A DNA stretch of 41,277 bases from Ensifer adhaerens (GTDB lineage Bacteria; Pseudomonadota; Alphaproteobacteria; Rhizobiales; Rhizobiaceae): the NCBI GenBank assembly GCA_900215285.1, contig OCMG01000005.1, forward strand, positions 1-41,277, given 5' to 3'. Numbering within the stretch: position 1 is the first letter of the stretch; each line of letters begins with the position of its first letter. Made by a program: the position numbers and the translations under genes. The notes below the pieces were generated by a model that was given only the letters and a program-made list of their open reading frames with translations, did no database searches and was not told where the DNA came from. Of the stretch, positions 8,319 to 15,421 are shown one piece after another.

Positions 8319-9125
8319 TCAGGGCTCTGTTGGCAAGCCAATAGAAATGGAAGCGGTTTCGTCGGGTGCGGGATCCTTTTTGCTCGGGAGCGATCTGATT
8401 CCGGATCTCACCGACACCCGAAGCAGGTGCTCTTTGTACAAGTTATGGGCCCACTCAAAATCACCATAGGCCTGTTTATCAGCCCAATAAGCACCCAGCC
8501 GACCCACAAGACCGCAAATCCAGTCTGCGGCCTGGATGGTTTGAAACCGGTGACTTTCAACCTGAAACGGCGGCTCCAGCAGCTGCGTCGCAATTCCGGT
8601 GCCGAACATGGAAATTCCTGCCATCGTCAGGATCCGGTCACGGCTGGGGTGTTCGTCAAGAACCACAAGAAAGGTACAGCCGCGTTCTTCAGCTTCCTGA
8701 TTCAGGCGCTTAAGGGCTTCTCGGAGAACGAAGGTATAAAGCCCATCCGCGTCCATTTTCGGCGGATCCACGCGTTCCTTTTCGACACCCACCCAGAAGA
8801 CTTTCGCATCAAATCGCTCGAACGCGTTGAGAAACCGTGTCGTAAACCTTCGCAGTTCGGCATAGCCATGGATGTTCTGGGAGGTGTAGAGCGCCGAGCC
8901 TTTTTTCTCGAAAAGAACAGGAGGCTTGCCCGAGTTCTGAATTTCCCAGGCGAGCAGGTCGTTTTTGACCTTGAAGAACCAGGCTGCGAAGTCGCGGGCC
9001 CGGTCGGCCTCGATAATGAATCCGGCGAAGCCGAAAACAGGACTGGTGTTGTGTTGGGGGTGTTGGCGATCGACGAACGGGCCGATGTGGCCAAACTCGT
9101 CCAGGTAGGCAATGAATTGAGGCAT
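8319..9125 (-). CDS. DUF3800 family protein
   Basis: A 268-residue protein of the DUF3800 family. It shows the family signature at the start (FIAYLDEFGHIGPF, acidic residues in a strand), FGFAGFIIEA, FEKKGSAL, a central VLDEHPSRD and QTIQAADWICGLVGRLG near the C-terminus, an arrangement like an RNase H-type active site. The role is unknown. DUF3800 genes are known for conserved structured RNAs just upstream (the DUF3800 RNA motifs of comparative RNA surveys), and here a two-hairpin leader precedes the gene. The start at 9125 gives the usual short N-terminus before YLDEFG but has no clear SD. An in-frame ATG at 9212 would read through the leader hairpins. Confidence 0.82.
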   Translation of the reverse strand: MPQFIAYLDEFGHIGPFVDRQHPQHNTSPVFGFAGFIIEADRARDFAAWFFKVKNDLLAWEIQNSGKPPVLFEKKGSALYTSQNIHGYAELRRFTTRFLNAFERFDAKVFWVGVEKERVDPPKMDADGLYTFVLREALKRLNQEAEERGCTFLVVLDEHPSRDRILTMAGISMFGTGIATQLLEPPFQVESHRFQTIQAADWICGLVGRLGAYWADKQAYGDFEWAHNLYKEHLLRVSVRSGIRSLPSKKDPAPDETASISIGLPTEP

Positions 9126-9220
9126 GCGCAATACTAGTACATGCCGGGAAAACACAAAAGCCCCCTCGACGGGGGCTCTTGGAATTGGCCGCGACACGCG
9201 CGAGCCGATCATTTCTTAGC
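9126..9220 (-). ncRNA. Structured leader of the DUF3800 gene (candidate DUF3800-type RNA)
   Basis: The transcript between the predicted promoter and the start codon folds into two hairpins. The first pairs GGC-CGCG with CGCG-GCC around 9188-9207. The second pairs AGCCCCC with GGGGGCT (9159-9177) and is followed on the minus strand by TTTTGTGTTTT, the form of an intrinsic terminator placed ahead of the gene. There is no SD between it and the ATG. Whether it is an attenuator or an RNA that works with the protein cannot be decided from sequence. Confidence 0.5.
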
Positions 9221-9226
9221 AAGACT

Positions 9227-9255
9227 TATATAGGCCAAGGCAAAAGAAAAAACAA
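9227..9255 (-). promoter_or_regulatory. Sigma-70-like promoter for the DUF3800 leader
   Basis: On the minus strand TTGTTT (9255-9250) and TATATA (9232-9227) are separated by exactly 17 bp. The predicted start near 9220 gives a leader of about 95 nt. Confidence 0.5.
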
Positions 9256-9492
9256 GCGAAAACATGACATGTCAGACAAACCGCAATCAAAACAGCAACA
9301 TAGTATTGCCGCCATGTCGGTAATGGCCGATGGTCACACCATTCGCATCCGGGAGAACCGCGGTTCACAAAAGTCTTGCCCCCGACGTTTGCAGTGCAGG
9401 GACGAACGGGGGCTTACGGTCTCAATATGGCATAGACTGGTAAAAAATGCCACCAGGACTGCAGCAGTTGAGGTGATCTCGTGTTTGGGACC
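9256..9492. other. Intergenic, no gene supported
   Basis: This gap lies between the DUF3800 promoter and the exported 111-residue protein. A weak plus-strand frame starting at 9269 has no family resemblance and no convincing SD, and I see no other structure. Confidence 0.4.
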
Positions 9493-9828
9493 CTAGCGGC
9501 AATTCAAAGCGCCGCGAGAAAACTTACAGCCAGCAACGCCTTTCGGAATATCGACGGGAACGATGTCACGAAAGCCCTTCAAGTGTGGGCTGCAATTTGC
9601 CTGAAACTGCACATTTTTTCCCGCGCTGAGATCCCAATAAGGATCCTTACCCTCGCTGTAGTCGCCTCCCTCGGTCGGAAGAACTACGACAGGTGCCTTC
9701 GGATCACTGCCTTTCTTAACCAAATCCACGGTTTTGGTGCCAGCTGGACATAGGCTCGCAGCATGACTGCCTGAAGCACATGCCAAAACCGATCCGACGA
9801 GAAATGCTGCAATCTTCTTATTATTCAT
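9493..9828 (-). CDS. Small exported cysteine-containing protein
   Basis: A 111-residue hypothetical protein with a signal peptide (MNNKK, hydrophobic segment, likely cleavage after SHA near residue 23), so probably periplasmic or secreted. The mature part begins SLCPAGTK, contains FQANCSPH and ends PKGVAGCKFSRGALNCR. The spacing of its four cysteines and the flanking residues match the N-terminal module of the next upstream protein at 9887-10720 (LCAIGTK, WAVCFAPN, PAGVKECQ, GVLRCSG), so the two are paralogous. The SD AGGATGAGG precedes the ATG. It is last in a row of five minus-strand genes for exported or membrane proteins. Function unknown. Confidence 0.75.
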   Translation of the reverse strand: MNNKKIAAFLVGSVLACASGSHAASLCPAGTKTVDLVKKGSDPKAPVVVLPTEGGDYSEGKDPYWDLSAGKNVQFQANCSPHLKGFRDIVPVDIPKGVAGCKFSRGALNCR

Positions 9829-9886
9829 AGCCTCATCCTGATTTTAACGATTGGTATCAATTTCTTAGGTCATCCAAATTGGATGC

Positions 9887-10720
9887 TTATCGGCTCAAGC
9901 TGTAAACATGTTGGCCGCCGGAAGGAACCGCTTTGATGCGGGTCGCAGCCCCCGCCTGGAGGCGAAACGCCTGGCGCCCTTCCGCACCGGCGAGCACCGC
10001 AACGCCAAATCCTTTGAACCGCAGGATCTCAGCGCTTTGCACGCCGAACTCCAGCTTCTGGAACCGGCCACCGCTGTTCAGGATTAGAATCAGACTTGTA
10101 CCGCCGTTACCGCCGCCTGCCGAGGTCACCGCGCCGGTTGTGCCGTCCACACAGGTTTCTCCGTCGCCGTTCAGGATGTAATCCCTGTGGCCATCGCCAT
10201 CCACGTCCACGGGGGTGATGAAGTCCGGCGTGAACTGCGGAATACTACCGTTTTCTTTCCGGCAGGTGTCCTCCCATCGCGCGATGGAAGCGACCACCGC
10301 ATCCGGCAGCCCGTCGATGGCCACCGAGCGTCTGGCGCTGAGCGTGGCCGCCGTCGAGATGGCCTCCTTGTCGGCAACCGCTCGCTCAAGCTCTCCGGCG
10401 CTGCCGCTGCAACGCAGGACGCCCGCCTTTGTCTGACATTCCTTCACGCCCGCGGGAAGGGCGCGCGACACCCTTTCGCCGTTCGGAGCGAAGCAAACGG
10501 CCCACAAGTCTTTCCCGATGGTGTCGAGGTTGCTGAACGTGAGCCAACCCTTGACCTCTCGGGAGGCGGCGAATGCGCCGGCGTCACCGGAACCTATCGC
10601 AATGGATGCCCGCTTGGTGCCAATCGCGCAGAGGTTCGGCGCATCCACGGCATATGCTCCAGCTGCGCATAGCATCATCATGCCGCAGGCGGCCACTTTC
10701 CACGCAGTTCGTTTTGCCAT
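9887..10720 (-). CDS. Exported protein with cysteine module and Asp-rich calcium-binding-like loop
   Basis: A 277-residue hypothetical protein with a signal peptide (MAKRTAWKVAACGMMMLCAAGAYA, cut near residue 24). Residues ~29-110 form the cysteine module shared with the 111-residue protein downstream. A later part contains DVDGDGHRDYIL, a loop typical of FG-GAP/EF-hand-like calcium sites, followed by a disulfide-capable CVDG and Gly-rich strands. The SD GAGGG lies 5 nt from the ATG. There are 58 bp to the next gene and 25 bp from the previous one, consistent with an operon. Likely periplasmic or surface-located; the role is unknown. Confidence 0.78.
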   Translation of the reverse strand: MAKRTAWKVAACGMMMLCAAGAYAVDAPNLCAIGTKRASIAIGSGDAGAFAASREVKGWLTFSNLDTIGKDLWAVCFAPNGERVSRALPAGVKECQTKAGVLRCSGSAGELERAVADKEAISTAATLSARRSVAIDGLPDAVVASIARWEDTCRKENGSIPQFTPDFITPVDVDGDGHRDYILNGDGETCVDGTTGAVTSAGGGNGGTSLILILNSGGRFQKLEFGVQSAEILRFKGFGVAVLAGAEGRQAFRLQAGAATRIKAVPSGGQHVYSLSR

Positions 10721-10745
10721 GACAGCCCTCGCTCACTCTCACGGG

Positions 10746-11375
10746 TTATCGTTCCTGCATTTCCCACGCATTATTGGCATAGGTATGAATAAGCTTCACT
10801 TGCATCACGTTGCTGAACGGCGCGCTGAGAGTGTCGGAGACGGTGAACGCGATCCGGCAGTCGAACACAGCCTGTTTTGCATCTTTGCCGCTTGGTGTGC
10901 AGGACTTTTCCGAGATAGATAGCCGCTTCGGCGTCTTGAACGGGTCATTGGTCGGGCCGACACCGAACTCACGCTTGAGCGCGTCAATTGCCATATCGAG
11001 ATGAGCTTCGGGGTTGTCACCAGAACCAGTGTTGCTCCCCGGAATCGCGGACGACCAGGTGTCTGACGTCAGGTCGTGCACCAGCGGCAGCCTCGCCTTC
11101 ATCTTGGGCAAGCTGCTGCTCGCATCGCCGTATGTGATGGTGAGGTTGCATAGGTAGGACGCCTGCTTCTCATCTTTGCTGATGAAATCGCAAGATTGGT
11201 CGATGACCTGCACCTTCCGTGTCGGGGAAGGAGGTTGACCACTGTGTTTGTCCAACTCGTTCTGAAGCGTGTCGATCACAGCACCGATATGGTCAAGCGG
11301 GCGCTCGTCGGCCGCCGCGACCGGGCCGAACGACATACAAGCGGCGAAGCAGGCCACCGCAACAGCACGAAACAT
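10746..11375 (-). CDS. Exported protein with two tandem repeats
   Basis: A 209-residue hypothetical protein. The ATG at 11375 is preferred over an upstream ATG at 11402 because GGAGGA sits 5 nt before it and the signal peptide (MFRAVAVACFAACMSFGPVAAA) then starts normally. The mature part contains two copies of one ~85-residue unit: helix (LDHIGAVIDTLQNEL / LDMAIDALKREF), a strand with Cys (DQSCDF / EKSCTP), then DEKQASYLCNLTITYGD / DAKQAVFDCRIAFTVSD and a closing W. Each unit has two cysteines that could form a disulfide. Part of the exported-protein row; function unknown. Confidence 0.78.
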   Translation of the reverse strand: MFRAVAVACFAACMSFGPVAAADERPLDHIGAVIDTLQNELDKHSGQPPSPTRKVQVIDQSCDFISKDEKQASYLCNLTITYGDASSSLPKMKARLPLVHDLTSDTWSSAIPGSNTGSGDNPEAHLDMAIDALKREFGVGPTNDPFKTPKRLSISEKSCTPSGKDAKQAVFDCRIAFTVSDTLSAPFSNVMQVKLIHTYANNAWEMQER

Positions 11376-11402
11376 AAAGATCCTCCCTATAAAAAAGGCC
11401 AC

Positions 11403-11700
11403 CGAATGTATACTCCAACAAACGGATCAGCCGCAACTTGGAAACAACGTCAGCTTTATAAGCGCGTCTTCGACACTATTCATGCTCTTTCTTCTCGATT
11501 CCGCGCCTCTTTTTATATCGCCGGCATCAGCGCCTCCCCCTGAACATGCCGTGAGGAACCGCTATAGAGTACTCGGTACTCGGTGATCGAGAATCTGAAT
11601 TCGCTTGGAGACTTGTGGGACCCAGAAGGCAAATATGAGATTTACTCCTTTGCTCGTCAGTCGCAGGTCTTCCCAGTCGCTCGGTTACAAACGACAGACC
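11403..11700. other. Intergenic, no gene supported
   Basis: About 300 bp between two exported-protein genes. It holds a short tandem repeat (GTACTCG twice, near 11568-11582) but no frame with a credible start or family likeness, and no clear hairpin terminator. Confidence 0.4.
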
Positions 11701-12201
11701 CTACCAACCGATAACGGACGGTGGAAATGCTTCATGCGGCAAGACCATGTCTCTGTCGTCTTCGAACAATCGCGAGCAACGGCCGCGCGATTCCGCAAAG
11801 GCCTGTACGTACCAGGAAAAGGTATTTGAGCTCAAAGAGCCCGCTTCTCCGTCATAGGCGGTAATTTCCATCCACAGTCGGCCGGCCTTTGACGCCTTCA
11901 GCACCGCATCTTTGGCGGCAGCGCTTCCCTTGAACACCGGCCACCAACGAAGCCCCTTCTGCATGTCAAAGAAGAACGGCGTTCCCTCGACCGGGCTGAA
12001 TTTGAGGGCGTTTCCCTCTTTCTCTGCCCGTACTTGGATAACGGCGGAGTCGACCATGCGAACACGCTCGAAATGTTCCTGAATTGCGCCTTCGCAGATG
12101 CTGCCCTTCGGCACTTGCCACAGGTTTCGCTCCTTGGCGTTCACACCTTGCGCAAGCGCGAAGGAGATCACCAACATTAGACACCGCCAAACCCTCTGCA
12201 T
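11701..12201 (-). CDS. Exported hypothetical protein
   Basis: A 166-residue protein with an N-terminal signal peptide (MQRVWRCLMLVISFALAQGVNA, cleavage near residue 22). The mature part includes LWQVPKGSICEGAIQEHFERV, a run of strands (FFFDMQKGLRWWPVFKG), LWMEITAYDGE and SWYVQAFAESRGRCSRLFED. Two cysteines suggest one disulfide in the periplasm. The ATG at 12201 is chosen because AGGAG lies just upstream; the frame is open further back to 12273 but without a usable SD. Not recognised as any family. It lies between the membrane-protein gene and the tandem-repeat exported protein. Confidence 0.7.
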   Translation of the reverse strand: MQRVWRCLMLVISFALAQGVNAKERNLWQVPKGSICEGAIQEHFERVRMVDSAVIQVRAEKEGNALKFSPVEGTPFFFDMQKGLRWWPVFKGSAAAKDAVLKASKAGRLWMEITAYDGEAGSLSSNTFSWYVQAFAESRGRCSRLFEDDRDMVLPHEAFPPSVIGW

Positions 12202-12287
12202 GAAAATCTCCTGTTGCATCCAAATTTTCGAGACAGCGATAACCGGCGTTTTAAAGAGTTGCGTCATCGGCAACTACATTAGCCGGA

Positions 12288-12749
12288 TTAGGCGGTCCTG
12301 AGGCGCATCTTACCAAAGGCAAACGCACCGCCAAGACCTAAGATGGTGCCGATAGCGACAGCTATCAGCATATGCGACAGCATCTGGGCGGCAAACGCCT
12401 TGTCAGCGAAACTGGGGCTGACGATGATCGATAGTGGGATAGTTTCACCGACGAAGGTTGGGCGAAACAAATAACCCACTCCGAAACCGACAAGAGAGCC
12501 CCAGACAGCCCCGCTCGTGTAGCGGAATACGCTCGTGGCCGTGGGCGTAGAGGTCGCACCAGGCTTCCGGGACAGGAAAAAGAGGATCAGCATCGGAAGA
12601 TAGGCCAGGATGCCGAGCGCCAGAGCGCCGAGCACAAATGAGAAGATGCCCCAGAGCGCCGCGCTTCGGTTTTGTCCTTTCGCCATGATCCCGGTGCAAA
12701 CCGCAATGACTAGGGCAACGAGTATCATCAAAACCATGAGGCCGTTCAT
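12288..12749 (-). CDS. Four-helix integral membrane protein
   Basis: A 153-residue hydrophobic protein with about four membrane segments (residues ~4-22, ~31-58, ~75-95 and ~122-145) separated by a short loop with RKPGATSTPTAT. Gly/Ala-rich helices near the end (ILGLGGAFAFGKM) resemble small multi-helix membrane proteins in general, with no family identified. GGAG precedes the ATG by 6 nt. It is the first gene of the minus-strand row of exported proteins and may be their membrane anchor or partner, which is inference from position only. Confidence 0.7.
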   Translation of the reverse strand: MNGLMVLMILVALVIAVCTGIMAKGQNRSAALWGIFSFVLGALALGILAYLPMLILFFLSRKPGATSTPTATSVFRYTSGAVWGSLVGFGVGYLFRPTFVGETIPLSIIVSPSFADKAFAAQMLSHMLIAVAIGTILGLGGAFAFGKMRLRTA

Positions 12750-12836
12750 CTTTTTCTCCGTCGCAGGGGAAAGGTGCGTTCAAAAGGGCAATGCAATACG
12801 GCTCCCCAAAAAAGGGCCATATGCCTCTTGGATAGT

Positions 12837-12970
12837 CAAAAATCACGACTTTTGACGACTATGAGTTTCGGGTGTCTGGAGGCCGATTTAGGCACTTCGC
12901 CAAGAAAAATCCTTTTAGATTCAATATCTATAAAGAATGCAAGCAAGGCTTGCAAAAGTCGTGACTTTTG
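12837..12970. promoter_or_regulatory. Palindromic recombination or operator sites upstream of the resolvase
   Basis: Two related near-palindromes, CAAAAATCACGACTTTTG (12837-12854) and CAAAAGTCGTGACTTTTG (12953-12970), lie 116 bp apart. Each is followed by a similar extension (GACGACTATGAG / GATGATCATAGG). Between them TGCAAGC-AAG-GCTTGCA (12938-12954) is another perfect inverted repeat. The length of about 130 bp just upstream of a serine resolvase gene fits a res site with subsites, though they could also be operators. Confidence 0.5.
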
Positions 12971-13055
12971 ATGATCATAGGTAGTGCCATCAGGTATCGT
13001 GGCGGCACGGCGTGGGTGTCGAGGTGGTTTGATTTAACAAACCGGGACACCCAGC

Positions 13056-13622
13056 ATGACTGAGCGCCCTCTACGGATCATCGGCTATGCCCGTGTCAGC
13101 ACGCGGGGCCAGGACCTGTCTTACCAGCTTGCCAAGCTGCAGGCCGCGGGATGCAGTAAAATATATCGCGAAAAACGCTCTGCCAAAAACTACTCTGAGC
13201 GCTCACAACTCAAACGCCTCTTGCGGTCACTGCGCGTCGGCGATCTAGTTCTTGCTACGGCGACGGACAGGGTGGCGCGCGACCCGGTCGATCTCTTGAA
13301 CATCCTGCAGACCGTCCGGAAAGCCGGTGCGGGATTACGCCTGCTCGACGAGCCGTTTATCGACACGACCTCGGAAATGGCCGATCTGGTGTTGTTTCTT
13401 GTCGGTTGGGCGGCTCGCTGGCAACGCCGCCGGATTCTCGAAAACACAGCCCACGGCCGTGTTCTTGCCCGCGAACGGGGTGTGCAGTTCGGCCGGCCGC
13501 GCAAGCTGACCGACGAGCAACGCTCCGAAATCCGTCGAACCCACCGCGACGGAAAGTCCGTGCAGGATCTCGCCCGGGAATATGCCGTCAGTACCAGCAC
13601 TATCGCCAGGGTGTTGGGCTAA
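13056..13622 (+). CDS. Serine recombinase, resolvase/invertase family
   Basis: A 188-residue serine recombinase. The catalytic serine is Ser15 in GYARVSTRGQDLSYQ, and the C-terminal HTH is near residues 165-187 (KSVQDLAREYAVSTSTIARVL). The usual LDRLxR motif reads ATDRVARD here, a conservative divergence. Such enzymes resolve plasmid multimers or cointegrates at res sites; palindromic repeats at 12837-12970 are the obvious candidates. The ATG at 13056 has a weak GGGA. A small inverted repeat GGTTTG/CAAACC (13026-13043) just ahead could be its operator. The stop overlaps the convergent nuclease-like gene by 4 bp. Confidence 0.93.
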   Translation: MTERPLRIIGYARVSTRGQDLSYQLAKLQAAGCSKIYREKRSAKNYSERSQLKRLLRSLRVGDLVLATATDRVARDPVDLLNILQTVRKAGAGLRLLDEPFIDTTSEMADLVLFLVGWAARWQRRRILENTAHGRVLARERGVQFGRPRKLTDEQRSEIRRTHRDGKSVQDLAREYAVSTSTIARVLG

Positions 13623-14116
13623 GATTCCGGGAGAAGCGATTTCTGGGCCAGACGCATGACCGCGGAGAGGAAAGGGTCTTCGAGGGCCACCTCGAAAGCT
13701 TCCGTGAGCGGCATTGTCACAACGCGGGCCCGGGCGCGTCGCGCGACCGGCCGGTGGAGCAGGTGCTGAAGCGGAACCCAGTAGAAGCGGTCGGGACAGT
13801 CCAGATCGAGGCAAGCGAAATAGACCGACAGGTGGAAATAGGCCGCAAACCGGTTCAGTTTCTCCAACTCGCCTACCTCAAAGATGAGCTGGTCGTCGTA
13901 AGCGGTTTTCGCCTTCACATCGAAGGCCATCATGCCGGCGTGAGGGATCCCCACCAGATAATCCGGACGTTTCAGGCGGCCCCGCAGTTTGGTTGGGACG
14001 TTCAGCGGCGACTGTTCAATGTAGAGAAAGGCGACACCGGACTGGTTGAGCCAATCACGGAAGGCGGCCTCGGCCGCCTCGCCTTTGGCCTTGAGTGTCT
14101 TTGACAGTCGGAACAT
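13619..14116 (-). CDS. PD-(D/E)XK nuclease-like hypothetical protein
   Basis: A 165-residue protein, not assigned to a named family. KAKGEAAEAAFRDWLNQSG at the start, then RPDYLVGIPHAGMMAFDVKAKT (an acidic residue followed by D-x-K) and FEVGELEKLNRFAAYF form the core pattern of PD-(D/E)XK nuclease-like folds, as in Holliday-junction resolvase or VRR-NUC relatives. The ATG at 14116 is used. A more upstream ATG at 14146 lies inside a strong hairpin (14125-14162) whose stem also covers the region where an SD would be, so translation may be structure-controlled. It ends 4 bp inside the resolvase gene on the other strand. Confidence 0.6.
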   Translation of the reverse strand: MFRLSKTLKAKGEAAEAAFRDWLNQSGVAFLYIEQSPLNVPTKLRGRLKRPDYLVGIPHAGMMAFDVKAKTAYDDQLIFEVGELEKLNRFAAYFHLSVYFACLDLDCPDRFYWVPLQHLLHRPVARRARARVVTMPLTEAFEVALEDPFLSAVMRLAQKSLLPES

Positions 14117-14124
14117 GAGGAAAG

Positions 14125-14162
14125 CCTGCCCCCGTGGCCCCCCCATAGCAAGCGGGGGCAGG
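14125..14162 (-). promoter_or_regulatory. Large leader hairpin before the nuclease-like gene
   Basis: CCTGCCCCCG (14125-14134) and CGGGGGCAGG (14153-14162) are a perfect 10-bp inverted repeat that extends with one bulge through GGAAAG/CTTTCC. The loop is 18 nt. On the minus strand it ends only 8 nt before the ATG at 14116, so it would sequester the ribosome entry site or act as an attenuator. Confidence 0.5.
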
Positions 14163-14285
14163 ACTTTCCCGTGAGGGCCTGTGGCCAGCCTACCACCCAG
14201 CGGGCGGGGAATACCAAATCAAGCATCCCTTTACGCCGTGAGGCGGTCGGTTAAAATGGCGGACGCGACGGGAGAGGGCCTATCC

Positions 14286-14359
14286 TGGAGCGCCAGACGG
14301 GTTTCGAACCCGCATCCCCCGGGTAGAAGCCGGGTGTTATGCCATTGAACTACTGACGC
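14286..14359 (-). tRNA. tRNA with UCU anticodon and glycine-type body
   Basis: The minus strand folds as a complete cloverleaf: acceptor GCGTCAG/CTGGCGC (one G-U), D arm GTTC/TAAC with one mismatch and loop AATGGCA, anticodon arm CCCGG-CTTCTAC-CCGGG, T arm GCGGG-TTCGAAA-CCCGT, and encoded CCA. The anticodon is UCU, nominally Arg for AGA. However, U73, G1-C72, C2-G71 and the D loop are those of tRNA-Gly, and the Arg determinants A20 and A/G73 are missing (C20, U73). It could be a plasmid tRNA for rare AGA codons, a glycine-charged missense tRNA, or a degenerating remnant. Confidence 0.78.
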
Positions 14360-14436
14360 ACGTCGGTGCCCAAACCGGCCGCATTGCGGTGTCAAGGGTG
14401 CTTTCCGCTTCAGGGTGGGGGTGGTAGGCTGTCTTC

Positions 14437-14450
14437 GGGTAGAAGCCGGG
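14437..14450. repeat. Second copy of the tRNA anticodon-arm sequence
   Basis: GGGTAGAAGCCGGG at 14321-14334 inside the tRNA is repeated at 14437-14450, 116 bp away. It may be a scar of recombination in the anticodon arm, a common integrase target. Confidence 0.5.
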
Positions 14451-14513
14451 GCGCGCTGCAGTTGCGGCGCGTTTTTCGTTTGAACATCCGCGTCGGTTGT
14501 GGAGCCCTCCGCC

Positions 14514-14675
14514 ATGCGTCGCGGTCGGGTCTGCCGGTACAAGGCGGGCGGACTCCAGTCCGTCGCCAGCCGGCAGCACCTGCTGCGCGGAACGCGCGGC
14601 AACCCGACCACGGCCATGGCGGCGGCGCGGCCCATGATGGCAGCGGAAAGTGTCCGTCCGGAGCCTCCTCGCTAA
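14514..14675 (+). CDS. Possible small basic protein
   Basis: A 53-codon frame lies in an otherwise gene-free 380-bp gap. It starts MRRGRVCRYKAGG, is rich in Arg and Ala, and has GGAG 8 nt before its ATG. No family is recognised, and GC-rich gaps produce such frames by chance, so this is only a candidate. Confidence 0.2.
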   Translation: MRRGRVCRYKAGGLQSVASRQHLLRGTRGNPTTAMAAARPMMAAESVRPEPPR

Positions 14676-14721
14676 CTACAGCGCTTTGTGGGAGCGCGTT
14701 CGCGCGAGCACTCCGGACGGA

Positions 14722-14739
14722 GCGGGCCTTGCGGCCCGC
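14722..14739 (-). terminator. Hairpin after the DNA methyltransferase gene
   Basis: GCGGGCC (14722-14728) pairs with GGCCCGC (14733-14739) immediately past the methyltransferase stop at 14741. There is no T tract. A longer inverted repeat, TCCGTCCGGAG (14653-14663) and CTCCGGACGGA (14711-14721), lies just beyond and may add to it. Confidence 0.4.
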
Positions 14740-14740
14740 G

Positions 14741-15421
14741 TCACTCAAGGCGTTTGCGGGCGGTTTCGGCATGGGTGGGGTCGATTTCGATACCAGAGTA
14801 ACGCCGGCCGGCCGCCTTGGCGGCCACGAGCGTGGAGCCGGACCCGCAGAACGGGTCAAGCACCAGGCCGCCCTCCGGGCAATAGGTGCGCACCAGCGGT
14901 TCCAGCACCTGTACCGGCTTTTGGGTCGGATGCAGGAGGTTGCCGGTATAGACCCAGCCGGCCACGTCGGCGAGGGGCTCGGCCGGCAGGGGCGGACGAC
15001 CCTTGGCAAGAGCGAAGGCACTTTCGTGTTTGGACAGAAAGTGGCCGCTGCGTGAGGCATGGGCTTTGCAGAACGCAAGATGGGCGACCGGCCGCAAACC
15101 GGCGGCCTCCCACGCCTCCAGGAAGCTCGCCATGGCGGTCCAGCCGTAAAAGCTGATGCACAGCGTATCCGGCTTCATAAGACGTGCGATTTCGGCGAAG
15201 GCAGGTTTGAGCCAGTCGGTGCCGTTGTCATTGGCGACCGTCCGGCCGGCTCTGTCGCGATAGCGGCAGACATACGGCGGGTCGGTCAACACAAGGTCAA
15301 CGCTCGCGGCAGGCATGCCGGCCATAACGGTGACGCAGTCGCCGGTGATGACCCCGCTCGGAGCGGTCACCTCCCCGAAGTGGAGGTGACCGTCGCGGGC
15401 CCGATAGGGGGCGGGGCTCAT
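14741..15421 (-). CDS. Orphan DNA methyltransferase (N4/N6 amino type, beta order)
   Basis: A 226-residue amino-methyltransferase for adenine N6 or cytosine N4. The catalytic motif DPPY ([12 protein letters not shown], ~residue 47) comes before the SAM-binding motif [13 protein letters not shown] (~residues 194-206), the beta-class order. HPTQKPV lies between them, as is usual. The target sequence is unknown. No restriction enzyme adjoins it, so an orphan role (self-marking or anti-restriction during transfer, or regulation) is inferred. Its ATG overlaps the stop of the small upstream gene (ATGA at 15418-15421), so the two are co-transcribed. Confidence 0.9.
   Translation of the reverse strand: MSPAPYRARDGHLHFGEVTAPSGVITGDCVTVMAGMPAASVDLVLTDPPYVCRYRDRAGRTVANDNGTDWLKPAFAEIARLMKPDTLCISFYGWTAMASFLEAWEAAGLRPVAHLAFCKAHASRSGHFLSKHESAFALAKGRPPLPAEPLADVAGWVYTGNLLHPTQKPVQVLEPLVRTYCPEGGLVLDPFCGSGSTLVAAKAAGRRYSGIEIDPTHAETARKRLE

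Noticed and set aside
9269..9496. Plus-strand frame beginning MSDKPQSKQQHSIAAMSVMADG
   Set aside because: It has no SD and no family likeness, and its end runs into the antisense of the exported-protein gene.
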